Shown here: in pieces, positions 29,249-38,252 of the stretch
How the letters are laid out: every line of letters starts with the position of its first letter
How positions within the stretch are numbered: position 1 is the first letter of the stretch
Notes under the pieces: model-generated
The model's database searches: none
The model's input: the letters and a program-made list of their open reading frames with translations, nothing else
What the model was told of the DNA's origin: nothing
Source: Pseudoroseomonas aestuarii
Lineage (GTDB): Bacteria; Pseudomonadota; Alphaproteobacteria; Acetobacterales; Acetobacteraceae
DNA length: 64,000 nt
NCBI RefSeq assembly: GCF_042651065.1
Contig: NZ_JBHSCH010000005.1
Coordinates: 62,001-126,000, forward strand
Direction: 5' to 3'
Made by a program: the position numbers and the translations under genes

Positions 29249-30031
29249 ATGCCGCACGATTCTCTGCCCTCCGCGCGCGGCTGCCTTGGATGCCGCTCGG
29301 AGGCCCGGGCAAGCCTGCCGCCGATCGCTATGGCCTTCCAGCCCATCGTCGCCCTGATTCCCGGCGGCACCGCCATCTTTGCCTATGAGGCGCTGGTGCG
29401 CGGGGCGCAGGGGGAGCCGGCCAGCCACGTCCTCGCCCAGGTGGGGCCGGACAACCGCTATGCCTTCGACCAGCGCTGCCGCGTGCAGGCGATCGAGCAG
29501 GCGGCGGCGCTGGGGCTGGGCGGGACGGAGGCCTCGCTCTCCATCAACTTCATGCCCAACGCCGTGTACGAGCCCCAGGCCTGCATCCGTGCCAGCCTGG
29601 AGGCGGCCCGCCGCGTCAGCCTGCCGCGCGAGCGCCTGATCTTCGAGTTCACCGAGGGGGAGGCGATGGCGGACCCCGCGCACCTGCTCAACATCCTCTC
29701 CACCTACCGCGCCACCGGCTTCCGCACCGCCATCGACGATTTCGGCAGCGGCTGGTCGGGCCTCAACCTGCTGGCCATGTTCCAGCCCGATATCGTCAAG
29801 CTCGACATGGGGCTGCTGCGTGGGGCGGATACGGACGCCGCACGGCGCATCATCCTGCGCCATACCGTCGCGATGTGCCGGGACCTGTCCATCCAGGTGG
29901 TGGCGGAGGGCGTGGAGACGGAAGGCGAGCTCCAGGTGCTGCGGGAACTCGGAGTCACGCTGTTCCAGGGCTATCTGTTCGCGCGGCCCGGCTTCAACGC
30001 CCTTCCCGTCCCGTCTCCCCTGCCGAGGTGA
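29249..30031 (+). CDS. Stand-alone EAL-domain cyclic-di-GMP phosphodiesterase
   Basis: This 260-residue cytoplasmic protein consists of little more than an EAL domain. The catalytic set is complete: EAL at 47–49, Asn100, Glu133, the DDFG pair at 163–164, Lys184, Glu220 and Gln240. It should therefore hydrolyse c-di-GMP to pGpG. The sequence (FDQRCRVQAIEQA, SINFMPNAVYEP) resembles the EAL part of BLUF-EAL proteins, but there is no light-sensing domain. A short N-terminal extension has two cysteines (CLGC). It is encoded alone between two minus-strand genes. Confidence 0.92.
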   Translation: MPHDSLPSARGCLGCRSEARASLPPIAMAFQPIVALIPGGTAIFAYEALVRGAQGEPASHVLAQVGPDNRYAFDQRCRVQAIEQAAALGLGGTEASLSINFMPNAVYEPQACIRASLEAARRVSLPRERLIFEFTEGEAMADPAHLLNILSTYRATGFRTAIDDFGSGWSGLNLLAMFQPDIVKLDMGLLRGADTDAARRIILRHTVAMCRDLSIQVVAEGVETEGELQVLRELGVTLFQGYLFARPGFNALPVPSPLPR

Positions 30032-30094
30032 GGTCCCCACCCTGGGACCAGGGCCGGCTAGTCGTCCCCGGACTGTAGTTCAGGGGCTACGGGT

Positions 30095-31492
30095 TCAGGG
30101 CCCGCTGCGGGCCAGCTTGCGCAGCGCGGTGGCGGCGGCGCGGCTGCCCTCGCCGACATAGCCCTCGTGGTAATCCTCGATCTTGGCCGGGTCGTAGAGA
30201 TAGTTGACCATGAAGCCGAGGCTCTCGCGCATCCCCTTCTCCGAGATGTCGCCGCGCCAGCAGATCCGCTCCACCCGGGCGCCATTCGAGAGGTGGAAAT
30301 GCCCCACCGGGTCGCGCGCACGGCGGCCGCCGCGGCCGGTCTCCAGCACCAGGTAGCGGGCGCAGAGCCGCGTCAGCACCGGCTCGGTCTTCGGCCCCCA
30401 CCCTTCGGTCAGCGGCCGGCGGCCGCCCAGCAGCGCACGCAGCGCGGCATTGCCGTCGGCCAGGCCGGAGAGCTCGACAAGCTGCTTGTTCTCCTCCTCC
30501 GTCAGCAGCTTCGGGTGCGGCTCGATGAGCTGCTCCTCCAGCCAGCGGCGGAAGCCGGGAATGGGGGAGAGGGTGGAGAAGGTCTTGAGGTTCGAGAACT
30601 CCTCCGACAGCAGCGAAACCACCCGCTTGATCAGGAAATTGCCGAAGGAGATGCCGTCCAGCCCGCGCTGGCAATTGTTGATGGAGTAGAAGATGGCCGT
30701 GTCCGCGGCGCGGGGGTCCTGCACCGGGGCGCGCTCGTCCAGCAGCGTCTGCACCGAGCCGGACAGCCCCTTCACCAGCGCCACCTCGACGAAGATCAGC
30801 GGCTCCTCCGGCATGCGGGGGTGGAAGAAGGCGTAGCAGCGGCGATCGGAATCCAGCCGGTTCTTGAGGTCCCGCCAGGTGCGGATGCGGTGCACCGCCT
30901 CATAGCCCACCAGCTTCTCCAGCAGCGCGGCGGGCGAGTTCCAGTCGATCCGCCGCAGGTCGAGGAAGCCGAGGTCGAACCAGCTTCCCAGCAGGCTGCG
31001 CAGGTCGGCGTCCAGCGCCCGCAGCATCGGGTCGGCCCCCATCAGCCGCACCAGGTCGGCGCGCAGATCCACCAGGAACTTCATGCCGTTGGGGATGGAG
31101 GTGAACTGCGTCAGCAGCCGCAGGCGCGGCGGCTCCAGCACCCGGCGCAGCTTCGCCTTGGCGCTGGCGCGGGCGGCGGCGTCCGGCGCCGCGCTCACCT
31201 CGCGCATCGCCCCCTCCACCGCTGCCGGGTCGGAGTCGAAGCCGGCCAGCGCCCTGAAGAAGGCCACCCGTCCCGTCTCGTCCAGCCCCAGATAGGCCTG
31301 CGCCAGGTCGGCGGCGCGTGCCCGGGCGGAGACCTCGCCACCGCGCGCCTCCAGGCAGGCGCGCATCCGCGCCTCCCAGGACAGCCCCTCGGCCGGGGTG
31401 GAGACAGAGGAGGCCATGTCCCGCCACAGCAGCGAGACCTTCTTCAGCGCCCGATCGAAGAAGCCGACTTCGGCGACGGCGACATCCGACAT
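30095..31492 (-). CDS. Malonyl-CoA decarboxylase
   Basis: This 465-residue enzyme converts malonyl-CoA to acetyl-CoA and CO2. The GNAT-related catalytic domain contains CYAFFHPRMPEEPLIFVEVAL, FYSINNCQRGL (here as short segments of a longer block) and FSTLSPIPGF, followed by a C-terminal HFHLSNGA region. The helical N-terminal domain is present. The chosen ATG (MSDVAVAEV) follows GGAGGAGGG; an ATG five codons upstream overlaps that ribosome site. No malonate transporter or malonyl-CoA synthetase is adjacent, so it may regulate malonyl-CoA levels instead of using malonate as a carbon source. Confidence 0.93.
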   Translation of the reverse strand: MSDVAVAEVGFFDRALKKVSLLWRDMASSVSTPAEGLSWEARMRACLEARGGEVSARARAADLAQAYLGLDETGRVAFFRALAGFDSDPAAVEGAMREVSAAPDAAARASAKAKLRRVLEPPRLRLLTQFTSIPNGMKFLVDLRADLVRLMGADPMLRALDADLRSLLGSWFDLGFLDLRRIDWNSPAALLEKLVGYEAVHRIRTWRDLKNRLDSDRRCYAFFHPRMPEEPLIFVEVALVKGLSGSVQTLLDERAPVQDPRAADTAIFYSINNCQRGLDGISFGNFLIKRVVSLLSEEFSNLKTFSTLSPIPGFRRWLEEQLIEPHPKLLTEEENKQLVELSGLADGNAALRALLGGRRPLTEGWGPKTEPVLTRLCARYLVLETGRGGRRARDPVGHFHLSNGARVERICWRGDISEKGMRESLGFMVNYLYDPAKIEDYHEGYVGEGSRAAATALRKLARSGP

Positions 31493-31601
31493 TGATCCCT
31501 CCTCCATTCAGCCCGGGCCGGGAGACCCTCGACGGCAGTGTGGACCACGCGATCCTGAAATCTGATGAAACATGTGGTGAGCAATCTGCCGCAGCCCAGG
31601 G

Positions 31602-33047
31602 TCAAAAGGAAAGGCGTGCGGCGATACTCGCGCCGATCTCCGGCAGCAGCGCCTCCGCCACCAGCGGCGCCTGCGGCGGCGCGCCGCCCAGGGCACGGAA
31701 CGCCGCCTCGCCATGCAGCCACACAGCGGCGCAGGCCGCCTCGAACGGCGCCATGCCCTGCGCCAGCAACCCGGCCACCAGCCCGGCCAGCACATCGCCG
31801 CTGCCGGCGGTGGCCAGGGCGGGCGGCGCATGGTCGTTGATCGCCACACGGCCATCCGGCGCGGCGATGATGCTGTCGGCGCCTTTCAGGACCGTTACCG
31901 CGCCGGTCCGCGCGGCGGCGGCGCGGGCGGCGGCCAGCCGGTCGGCGCCGGGCGGGCCGAAGACGCGGGCGAATTCCCCGGCATGGGGCGTCAGCACCGC
32001 CGCGCCATGCAGCGCCCCGGGGTTGCCGGCGGCAGCCGTCAGCGCGCCGCCATCGGCCACCACGGCGCGCCCGGCCCGCACCACCTGGCGCAGCACCGCC
32101 AGCGCCTCCGGCCCCGCCGGCAGGCCGGGGCCGAGCAGCCAGGCATTGCGCCGGGCATCCTCCAGCAGCGCGGCGGGGGGCGCCTCGCTCACCAGCAGCC
32201 CCGGCTCGCCGGCGCGGAACAGGGCGGCGGGGGCGGCATCCGGCGCCGCCACCGTCACCAGACCGGCCCCGGCCCGCCGCGCGGCCCCGGCCGCCAGCCG
32301 GGCGGCACCCGGCATCTCCGCCCCGGCCAGGAGGGTGACATGGCCCAGGCTGAACTTGTGGCTCCCGGCATCACGGCGCGGCAGTGCCCACAGCCCCGGA
32401 CCGTTGCGGAAGGCGCGCGGCCCGATGCCGGGCAGCACGCTCTCCGGCAGGCCGATCTGCGCCAGCTCGACCGTGCCGCAAAGCGCCCGCCCCGGCAGCA
32501 GCAGGTGCCCCGGCTTGCGGCGAAAGAAGGTGACGGTGAGCACCGCCTGCGGCGCGAAGCCGCCCAGCGGCTGGCCGGTGGCGCCATCCAGCCCCGACGG
32601 AACATCCACCGCCACCAGCGGCGCCGTGGCGCCGCGCAGCAGCGAGGCCAGATCCGGCGCCAGCGGCCGCGCGAGGCCGGCGCCGAACAGCGCGTCGATC
32701 ACCAGCCCGGCCCGGCCGATCTCGGTGGCATCCAGCGGCACCACCGGGCCGCGCCATTCGGCGGCCACCGTGGCGGCATCGGTGCCCGGGCGCGGGGCCG
32801 CGAGGGGCGCCACGGCCACCGGCCAGCCCGCCTGCTCCAGCAGGCGCGCCGCCACATAGCCATCGCCGCCATTGTTGCCGGGGCCGGCCAGCACCAGCAC
32901 GCGGCAGGGGCGGAAGCGCCGGCGCACCGCGCGCTGGACCGCGCCGCCGGCCGCGCGCATCAGCGCGAGGCCGGCATGGCCGGCGGCGGCGGCGGCGCCG
33001 GCGGCCTCCGCCATCTCGGAGGGGGTGAGGAGGGCGTCGATCATCAT
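31602..33047 (-). CDS. nnr: Bifunctional NAD(P)H-hydrate epimerase / ADP-dependent dehydratase
   Basis: This repairs hydrated NAD(P)H. The N-terminal YjeF_N epimerase domain carries VLAGPGNNGGDGYVAARLL near residue 52. The C-terminal ribokinase-like dehydratase domain carries LTPHAGEFARVFG and GSGDVLAGLVAGLLAQG near residues 420–440. At 481 residues it is a standard fused form. It is encoded alone, upstream of malonyl-CoA decarboxylase on the same strand and divergent from the ABC transporter. Confidence 0.95.
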   Translation of the reverse strand: MMIDALLTPSEMAEAAGAAAAAGHAGLALMRAAGGAVQRAVRRRFRPCRVLVLAGPGNNGGDGYVAARLLEQAGWPVAVAPLAAPRPGTDAATVAAEWRGPVVPLDATEIGRAGLVIDALFGAGLARPLAPDLASLLRGATAPLVAVDVPSGLDGATGQPLGGFAPQAVLTVTFFRRKPGHLLLPGRALCGTVELAQIGLPESVLPGIGPRAFRNGPGLWALPRRDAGSHKFSLGHVTLLAGAEMPGAARLAAGAARRAGAGLVTVAAPDAAPAALFRAGEPGLLVSEAPPAALLEDARRNAWLLGPGLPAGPEALAVLRQVVRAGRAVVADGGALTAAAGNPGALHGAAVLTPHAGEFARVFGPPGADRLAAARAAAARTGAVTVLKGADSIIAAPDGRVAINDHAPPALATAGSGDVLAGLVAGLLAQGMAPFEAACAAVWLHGEAAFRALGGAPPQAPLVAEALLPEIGASIAARLSF

Positions 33048-33257
33048 GCCAGGCCAGGCTAGCGCGCTCGGGATATGGCGGGAACGCGCCCTGCCCGGCG
33101 GCGTTGCGCCCGGCCGGGCCGGATTGCCCAGCGGGCGGGCAGAACCGTGCCGCCGCCCGCGCTTTCCGGCCCCACCCCCTGGCGCGGCGCTTGCTTCGCC
33201 TGGGCTGGGCTGGCAGTTGGCCCCCGGTCAACGGGACCGGCAGGGTGGAGGTGCGGC

Positions 33258-34076
33258 ATGGCGGCGGTGGAGCGACCTTTCGTCGAGATCGATCAGGTCT
33301 CGATGCGCTATGGCGGGGCCGAGGGCACGCTGGCGCTGCGCAATGCCACGCTCTCCGTGGCGCGGGGCGAGTTCGTCGCCGTGGTGGGCCCCTCGGGCTG
33401 CGGCAAGTCCACGCTGATGAAGCTGGTGAGCGGGCTGTGGCCCTCCAGCGCCGGCAGCGTCATTGTCGGCGGGCAGGAGGTGGACCGGCCGCTGCCCATG
33501 GTGGGCATGGCCTTCCAGAACCCCACCCTGCTGCCCTGGCGCACCATCCTGGCCAATGTGATGCTGCCGCTGGAGGTGGTGGAGCCGCACCGCCGCCGCC
33601 TGCGCGCCGAGCGGGCCGCCTATGAGGCGAAGGCGCGGCAGCTTCTCGCCATGGTCGGCCTCGCCGGCTTCGAGGGGAAGTACCCCTACCAGCTCTCGGG
33701 CGGCATGCAGCAGCGCGCCAGCCTCTGCCGCGCCCTGATCCACGACCCGCAGCTGCTGATGCTGGACGAGCCCTTCGGCGCGCTCGACATCTTCACCCGC
33801 GAGGATCTCTGGGCGCAGCTGCAGGAGGTCTGCCTGACGCTGAAGCCCACCGTCATCCTGGTGACGCACGACCTGAAGGAGGCCGTGTATCTGGCCGACC
33901 GGGTGCTGGTGATGTCCTCCCGCCCCGGCCGCATCCTGGCCGAGCGGCGCGTCCCCTTCCCCCGCCCGCGCCGGCTGGATGACACCTACACCGCCGAGTT
34001 CCAGGCCCTGGTGCACGAGCTGCGCGACCACATCAACGCCGCCCGCCAGGGGCAGGAGACCGACCATGCCGCATGA
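33258..34076 (+). CDS. ABC transporter ATP-binding protein (nitrate/taurine/NMT1-type)
   Basis: This 272-residue ATPase has Walker A GPSGCGKST, signature LSGGMQQRASL, Walker B LLMLDEPFGALD and the H-loop VTHD. It belongs to the SsuB/TauB/NrtD group. The ATG is chosen because GGAGGTG lies just upstream. It overlaps the permease gene by 11 bases. No periplasmic binding protein is encoded next to the pair, so the substrate is unknown. Confidence 0.93.
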   Translation: MAAVERPFVEIDQVSMRYGGAEGTLALRNATLSVARGEFVAVVGPSGCGKSTLMKLVSGLWPSSAGSVIVGGQEVDRPLPMVGMAFQNPTLLPWRTILANVMLPLEVVEPHRRRLRAERAAYEAKARQLLAMVGLAGFEGKYPYQLSGGMQQRASLCRALIHDPQLLMLDEPFGALDIFTREDLWAQLQEVCLTLKPTVILVTHDLKEAVYLADRVLVMSSRPGRILAERRVPFPRPRRLDDTYTAEFQALVHELRDHINAARQGQETDHAA

Positions 34077-34980
34077 CGCCGGCCCCCAGGGCGAAGGCGC
34101 CCCAGCCCCGCCGCGCGGCGACGCCCCAGCCCCCCGCCGCGGGGACGCCAATGCCCGGCGCGTGGAGGCGATGGCCGCCGCCGCCCGCCGCCGCCGCCGG
34201 TTGCAGGGGCTGCTGCCCTGGCTGATCATCCTCGGCACCTTCCTGCTGTGGGAGGCGGCGGTGCATGGCTTCGCCATCGATGCCTTCATCCTGCCCGCCC
34301 CCTCGGCCATCGCCGCCAGCATGGTGCAGTGGTGGCAGCCGCTGCTGGAGAATGCCTGGCAGACGCTGATGACGACGCTGGTGGGCTTCGGCCTGGCCAT
34401 CCTCTTCGGCCTGGCGCTGGGGGTGGCGATCGGCTCCTCCACCCTGCTCTACCACGGGCTCTACCCGCTGCTGATCGGCTTCAACTCGGTGCCCAAGGTG
34501 GCGGTGGTGCCGATCCTGGTGATCTGGTTCGGCATCGGCACGGTGCCCGCCATCATCACCGCCTTCCTGATCAGCTTCTTCCCGATCGTGGTGAACGTGG
34601 CCACCGGCATCGCCACCGTGGAGCCGGAGCTGCGCGACGTGCTGCGGGCGCTGGGCGCCCGGCCGCTCGACATCATCCGCAAGGTGGGGCTGCCGCGGGC
34701 GATGCCCTATTTCTTCGCCTCGCTGAAGATCGCCATCACGGTGGCCTTCGTCGGCTCGATCCTGGCGGAGACGGTGGCGGCCAACAAGGGCATCGGCCAG
34801 CTGATGATGCTGGCCAGCAGCCGCTTCGACGTGCCGCTGGTCTTCGCCGGGCTGATGGTCACGGCCTTCATGGGCGTGGCCATGTATGCGGTGGCCGCCG
34901 CCATCGAGCAGCGCACCACCGGCTGGGCGATGCGCGGCCAGGGCGAGCAGCAGGTGTCGGGGGTGGGCGGCGGCGCCTGA
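34066..34980 (+). CDS. ABC transporter permease (SsuC/TauC family)
   Basis: This is a 304-residue inner-membrane permease with about six helices and the EAA-type loop ALGARPLDIIRKVGLPRAMPY. The first 45 residues are an unusual, probably disordered Pro/Ala/Arg-rich cytoplasmic tail. Its partner is the ATPase just upstream, with which it overlaps. The family usually transports nitrate, sulfonates, pyrimidine precursors or aromatic carboxylates. Confidence 0.92.
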   Translation: MPHDAGPQGEGAPAPPRGDAPAPRRGDANARRVEAMAAAARRRRRLQGLLPWLIILGTFLLWEAAVHGFAIDAFILPAPSAIAASMVQWWQPLLENAWQTLMTTLVGFGLAILFGLALGVAIGSSTLLYHGLYPLLIGFNSVPKVAVVPILVIWFGIGTVPAIITAFLISFFPIVVNVATGIATVEPELRDVLRALGARPLDIIRKVGLPRAMPYFFASLKIAITVAFVGSILAETVAANKGIGQLMMLASSRFDVPLVFAGLMVTAFMGVAMYAVAAAIEQRTTGWAMRGQGEQQVSGVGGGA

Positions 34981-35001
34981 GCCGCTCCCCCGGGCTTTGC
35001 G

Positions 35002-36345
35002 TCAGGCGCTGCGCACCTCGCTCATGAAGCCATCCATCGCTTGGCGCAGCGAGCGGGAATGGCCGCCGAGACCGCCGGCCGCACTGCTGAGCTGCCCGGC
35101 CACCTGGCGGGCGGAGGAGGCATCCGCCTCGAAGCCGCGCATCATCTCGCTGACGCGGCGGTTGCCGGCGGCGGCCTGCTGCACGGTTCGGGCAATGGCG
35201 TCGGCCGTCTGGCCCTGCTGCGCGACCGCCTCGGCGATGGCGGCGGCGATCTGGTTGATCTCGTCAATGGTACGGGCGATGTTCTCGATCGCGGCCACCG
35301 CCTCGCGCGTCGCGCCCTGCACCTGCCCGATCTGGCCGCTGATCTCCTCCGTGGCCTTGGCGGTCTGGTTGGCGAGGTTCTTCACCTCGCTGGCCACAAC
35401 CGCGAAGCCCTTGCCCGCCTCGCCGGCCCGCGCCGCCTCGATGGTGGCGTTCAGCGCCAGCAGGTTGGTCTGGCCGGCGATGCTGTTGATGAGGCTCACC
35501 ACGTCGTCGATCCGCTTGGCGCCCTCGGCCAGGGCCTGCACCACCGTGTCCGTGCGGCGGGCATCCTCCACGGCACGGGCGGCGATGCGGGTCGCCTCGC
35601 CGAGCTGGCGGCTGATCTGGCCGACCGAATTGGTGAGCTGCTCGGCCGAGCTGGCGGCCGCCTGCACATCCTGGTCCGCCCGCGCGGCGGACTGCGCCAC
35701 CGTGCCGGACACCTCGCCGATGCGGCCCGCATTGCCGACGATGACCTGGACAGCCTCCTCCATCTGCCGCACCGACTGGCCGAGCTCCTCCACCACGCCG
35801 CTCATGCGTTGCTCGAAGGTGCCGACGAGACGGTTGGTCAGGCTGGTCCGCGCTGCCTTCTCGGCCCGCGTGAAACACTCCAGCAGCAGCTCGCAATGCA
35901 GCCAGGCGACATGCGAGAGGCTCAGCCGCAGGGCGAATTTGCGGGCCGCCTCCCGCCGCACCCAGCCGGGGCCGGGCGGGTTCAGGCCCAGCTCCTCGCT
36001 GATCAGGTTCAGGGTGGTGACGCCGCAGAGGCCGACCCCGTAGATCGGCATGCCATGGCGGTGCAACGCCACCCCCAGCGCCTCCGCCGATTCCAGAAAT
36101 CCCGCATCCAGCTGTCCCGTGGCCACCCGCTGCCAGTGCGCCACCCGCAGGCGGTGCACCTCCGGGTGGCGCAGGGCCGCCATCGCCTCCGGCCAGCTGG
36201 CCAGGCGGGAGAGGCCCCGCTCCAGAAGGCCCGGCAGGGTCTTCTCGGCGAAGTCGCGCAGGCTCGGAAGCACTTCCAGATCCTCCGCGGTGATGCCGAA
36301 GGTGGACAGGCGCTGCCGCAGCTCGGGTGGGATGGAAACTGTCAT
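35002..36345 (-). CDS. Globin-coupled methyl-accepting chemotaxis protein (HemAT-like)
   Basis: This is a cytoplasmic 447-residue sensor without membrane segments. Residues 1–170 look like a protoglobin domain, with a likely proximal haem histidine at 95 (GVALHRHGMPIYG) and the preceding RVAHWQRVATGQLD. The rest is a long signalling coiled coil with the receptor hairpin tip SIAGQTNLLALNATIEAARAG in shortened form. It probably senses oxygen or another gas for chemotaxis or a related pathway. The start ATG (MTVSIPPEL) has AGAGGTT upstream. There are no che genes nearby. The C-terminal end (MDGFMSEVRSA) resembles that of the second receptor in the window. Confidence 0.85.
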   Translation of the reverse strand: MTVSIPPELRQRLSTFGITAEDLEVLPSLRDFAEKTLPGLLERGLSRLASWPEAMAALRHPEVHRLRVAHWQRVATGQLDAGFLESAEALGVALHRHGMPIYGVGLCGVTTLNLISEELGLNPPGPGWVRREAARKFALRLSLSHVAWLHCELLLECFTRAEKAARTSLTNRLVGTFEQRMSGVVEELGQSVRQMEEAVQVIVGNAGRIGEVSGTVAQSAARADQDVQAAASSAEQLTNSVGQISRQLGEATRIAARAVEDARRTDTVVQALAEGAKRIDDVVSLINSIAGQTNLLALNATIEAARAGEAGKGFAVVASEVKNLANQTAKATEEISGQIGQVQGATREAVAAIENIARTIDEINQIAAAIAEAVAQQGQTADAIARTVQQAAAGNRRVSEMMRGFEADASSARQVAGQLSSAAGGLGGHSRSLRQAMDGFMSEVRSA

Positions 36346-36566
36346 GCGGAACCTCTGGCCGTGGGGCGGCAAGCGTTGGATGTTTCAGGCGCTTCGACTC
36401 TGTACGAAGAGGATTAAGGAAACGCTGAGTGGGCCTTTCCCCGTGCCTCGGCCGGTCCCGCCCGGCGGACGCGCAAGATGATTGCGGCCGTCACTGGCGT
36501 CACGTTAGAAAGTTTGGAGGCCGCCCGACCGCCGCCCGCCGTCCGGAAGACATAAGGAAACCGTCC

Positions 36567-37610
36567 ATGGTGCAACGCCGCCATCTGCTGGGGCTGGCCT
36601 CCGCCGCCCTCGCCGCGCCCGCCCTGCTCGGCCCCCGCCCCGCGCGCGCCGAGGAGGTGACGCTGCGGCTGCACCACTTCCTCCCCGCCGTCTCCAACGT
36701 GCACCGCAACTTCCTGGCGCCCTGGGCGAAGAAGGTGGAGGAGGCCTCGGCCGGCCGGCTGAAGATCCGCATCTTCCCCGCCATGCAGCTCGGCGGCGCG
36801 CCGCCGCAGCTCTACGACCAGGCGCGCGACGGCGTGGCCGACATCATCTGGACCCTGCCCGGCTACACCGCCGGCCGCTTCCCCCGCATCGAGGCGCTGG
36901 AGCTGCCCTTCACCGCCAACCGCAGCGGCCTGGCCAATGCACGCGCCACCCAGGCCTTCGCCGAGAGGCACCTGGCCGATGAGTTCGGCGAGGTGCACCC
37001 GCTCTGCTTCTGGTCGCATGATGGCGGACTGATCCACTCCCGCAGCCCGGTGCGCAAGCTCGAGGATCTGCGCGGCATGAAGCTGCGCTTCCCGACGCGG
37101 CAGGCCGGCGAGGGGCTGCGCGCGCTCGGTGCCGCGCCCGTCGGCATGCCGGTGCCGCAGGTGCCGGAGGCGCTGACCCAGGGCGTGCTGGACGGCGCCG
37201 TGGTGCCGTGGGAGGTGGTGCCCTCCATCAAGCTGCAGGAGCTGGTGCGCAACCACACCGCCTTCCCCGGCAGCCCCACCTTCTATGTCGCCACCAACGT
37301 GCTGGCGATGAACAAGGCGAAGTACCAGTCTCTCCCCGCCGACCTGCGCGCGGTGCTGGATGCGCAGTCCGGCCAGGCCGCCGCCGCCATGGTGGGCGCC
37401 ATGCTGGACGAGCAGGCCGTCATCGTCTCCGAGCAGGCGCGCCGCCGCGGCAACACGCTGATCGAGCTGGAGCCGGCCGAGGCGGAGCGCTGGCGCGCCG
37501 CCTGCGCGCCGGTGACGGAGGCATGGCTCGGCCAGATGCAGGGGCGCAATGTCGATGGCGCGGCCCTGCTGGCCGATGCCCGCGCGCTGTTCGCCCGCTA
37601 CGCCGCCTGA
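36567..37610 (+). CDS. dctP: TRAP transporter substrate-binding protein (DctP family)
   Basis: This is a 347-residue periplasmic binding protein. It has a twin-arginine-type signal (QRRHLLGLASAALAAPALL) with cleavage likely after ARA. The DctP fold shows in LRLHHFLPAVSNVHRNFLAPW, the DLRGMKLRFPTR segment with the carboxylate-binding arginine, and the TQGVLDGAVVPWEV segment. AAGG precedes the start. It is followed by the Q and M subunits and then by pca genes, so it probably binds protocatechuate or another aromatic carboxylate. Confidence 0.93.
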   Translation: MVQRRHLLGLASAALAAPALLGPRPARAEEVTLRLHHFLPAVSNVHRNFLAPWAKKVEEASAGRLKIRIFPAMQLGGAPPQLYDQARDGVADIIWTLPGYTAGRFPRIEALELPFTANRSGLANARATQAFAERHLADEFGEVHPLCFWSHDGGLIHSRSPVRKLEDLRGMKLRFPTRQAGEGLRALGAAPVGMPVPQVPEALTQGVLDGAVVPWEVVPSIKLQELVRNHTAFPGSPTFYVATNVLAMNKAKYQSLPADLRAVLDAQSGQAAAAMVGAMLDEQAVIVSEQARRRGNTLIELEPAEAERWRAACAPVTEAWLGQMQGRNVDGAALLADARALFARYAA

Positions 37611-37748
37611 AGCCGCGGCCCGGGCGGGCCGTCCGCGCCGCCTCCGCCGGCCGGCGCCCCGCGCCCGGGGCCAGCCGGCGTCCCGCCCGAACGCCGCCGC
37701 CCCAGGAGGCCCCGCCATGACCCCCGCCCCCTGCCGGAGCCGTACCCA

Positions 37749-38252
37749 ATGGCCCTGACCGCCTCCCCCGGAGGCCGGCCGCAGCATGGCCCGGTGGCGC
37801 TGCTCTGCCGGGCGCTGATGCTGGCCGGCGGCGCCATGCTGCTGGCCACCGCCCTGCTCACCGCGGCCAGCGTGCTGCGGCGCTGGCTGCTGGGCCAGCC
37901 CATCCCGGGCGATTTCGAGCTGGTGCAGGCCGGCTCGGGCCTCGCCGTGTTCGGCTTCCTGGCCTTCGGCACGCTGCGGCGCGCCAACATCCTGGTGGAC
38001 AGCTTCACGAGCTGGCTGCCCACCGGGCTGTGCCGCGTCATCGACGCCTTCTGGAATCTCGTCTGGGCCGCTGCGGCGGCGCTGCTGGGCTGGCGCATGG
38101 TGCTCGGCGCGCTCGATGCGTGGCGCAGCGACACGCGCAGCATGGTGCTCTCCATGCCGCTGTGGTGGGCCATCGGCCTCGGCGCGCTGGCGCTGCTGGC
38201 CACCGCCCTGGCGGCGCTGCGCTGCGCCCTGCAGGCGGCGGAGAAGCCATGA
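37749..38252 (+). CDS. dctQ: TRAP transporter small permease (DctQ family)
   Basis: This 167-residue membrane protein has four predicted helices, typical for the small TRAP subunit. It overlaps the large permease gene by four bases (ATGA). A 138-base Pro/Arg-rich non-coding gap separates it from the binding-protein gene. Its function depends on the M subunit and the binding protein encoded alongside. Confidence 0.9.
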   Translation: MALTASPGGRPQHGPVALLCRALMLAGGAMLLATALLTAASVLRRWLLGQPIPGDFELVQAGSGLAVFGFLAFGTLRRANILVDSFTSWLPTGLCRVIDAFWNLVWAAAAALLGWRMVLGALDAWRSDTRSMVLSMPLWWAIGLGALALLATALAALRCALQAAEKP

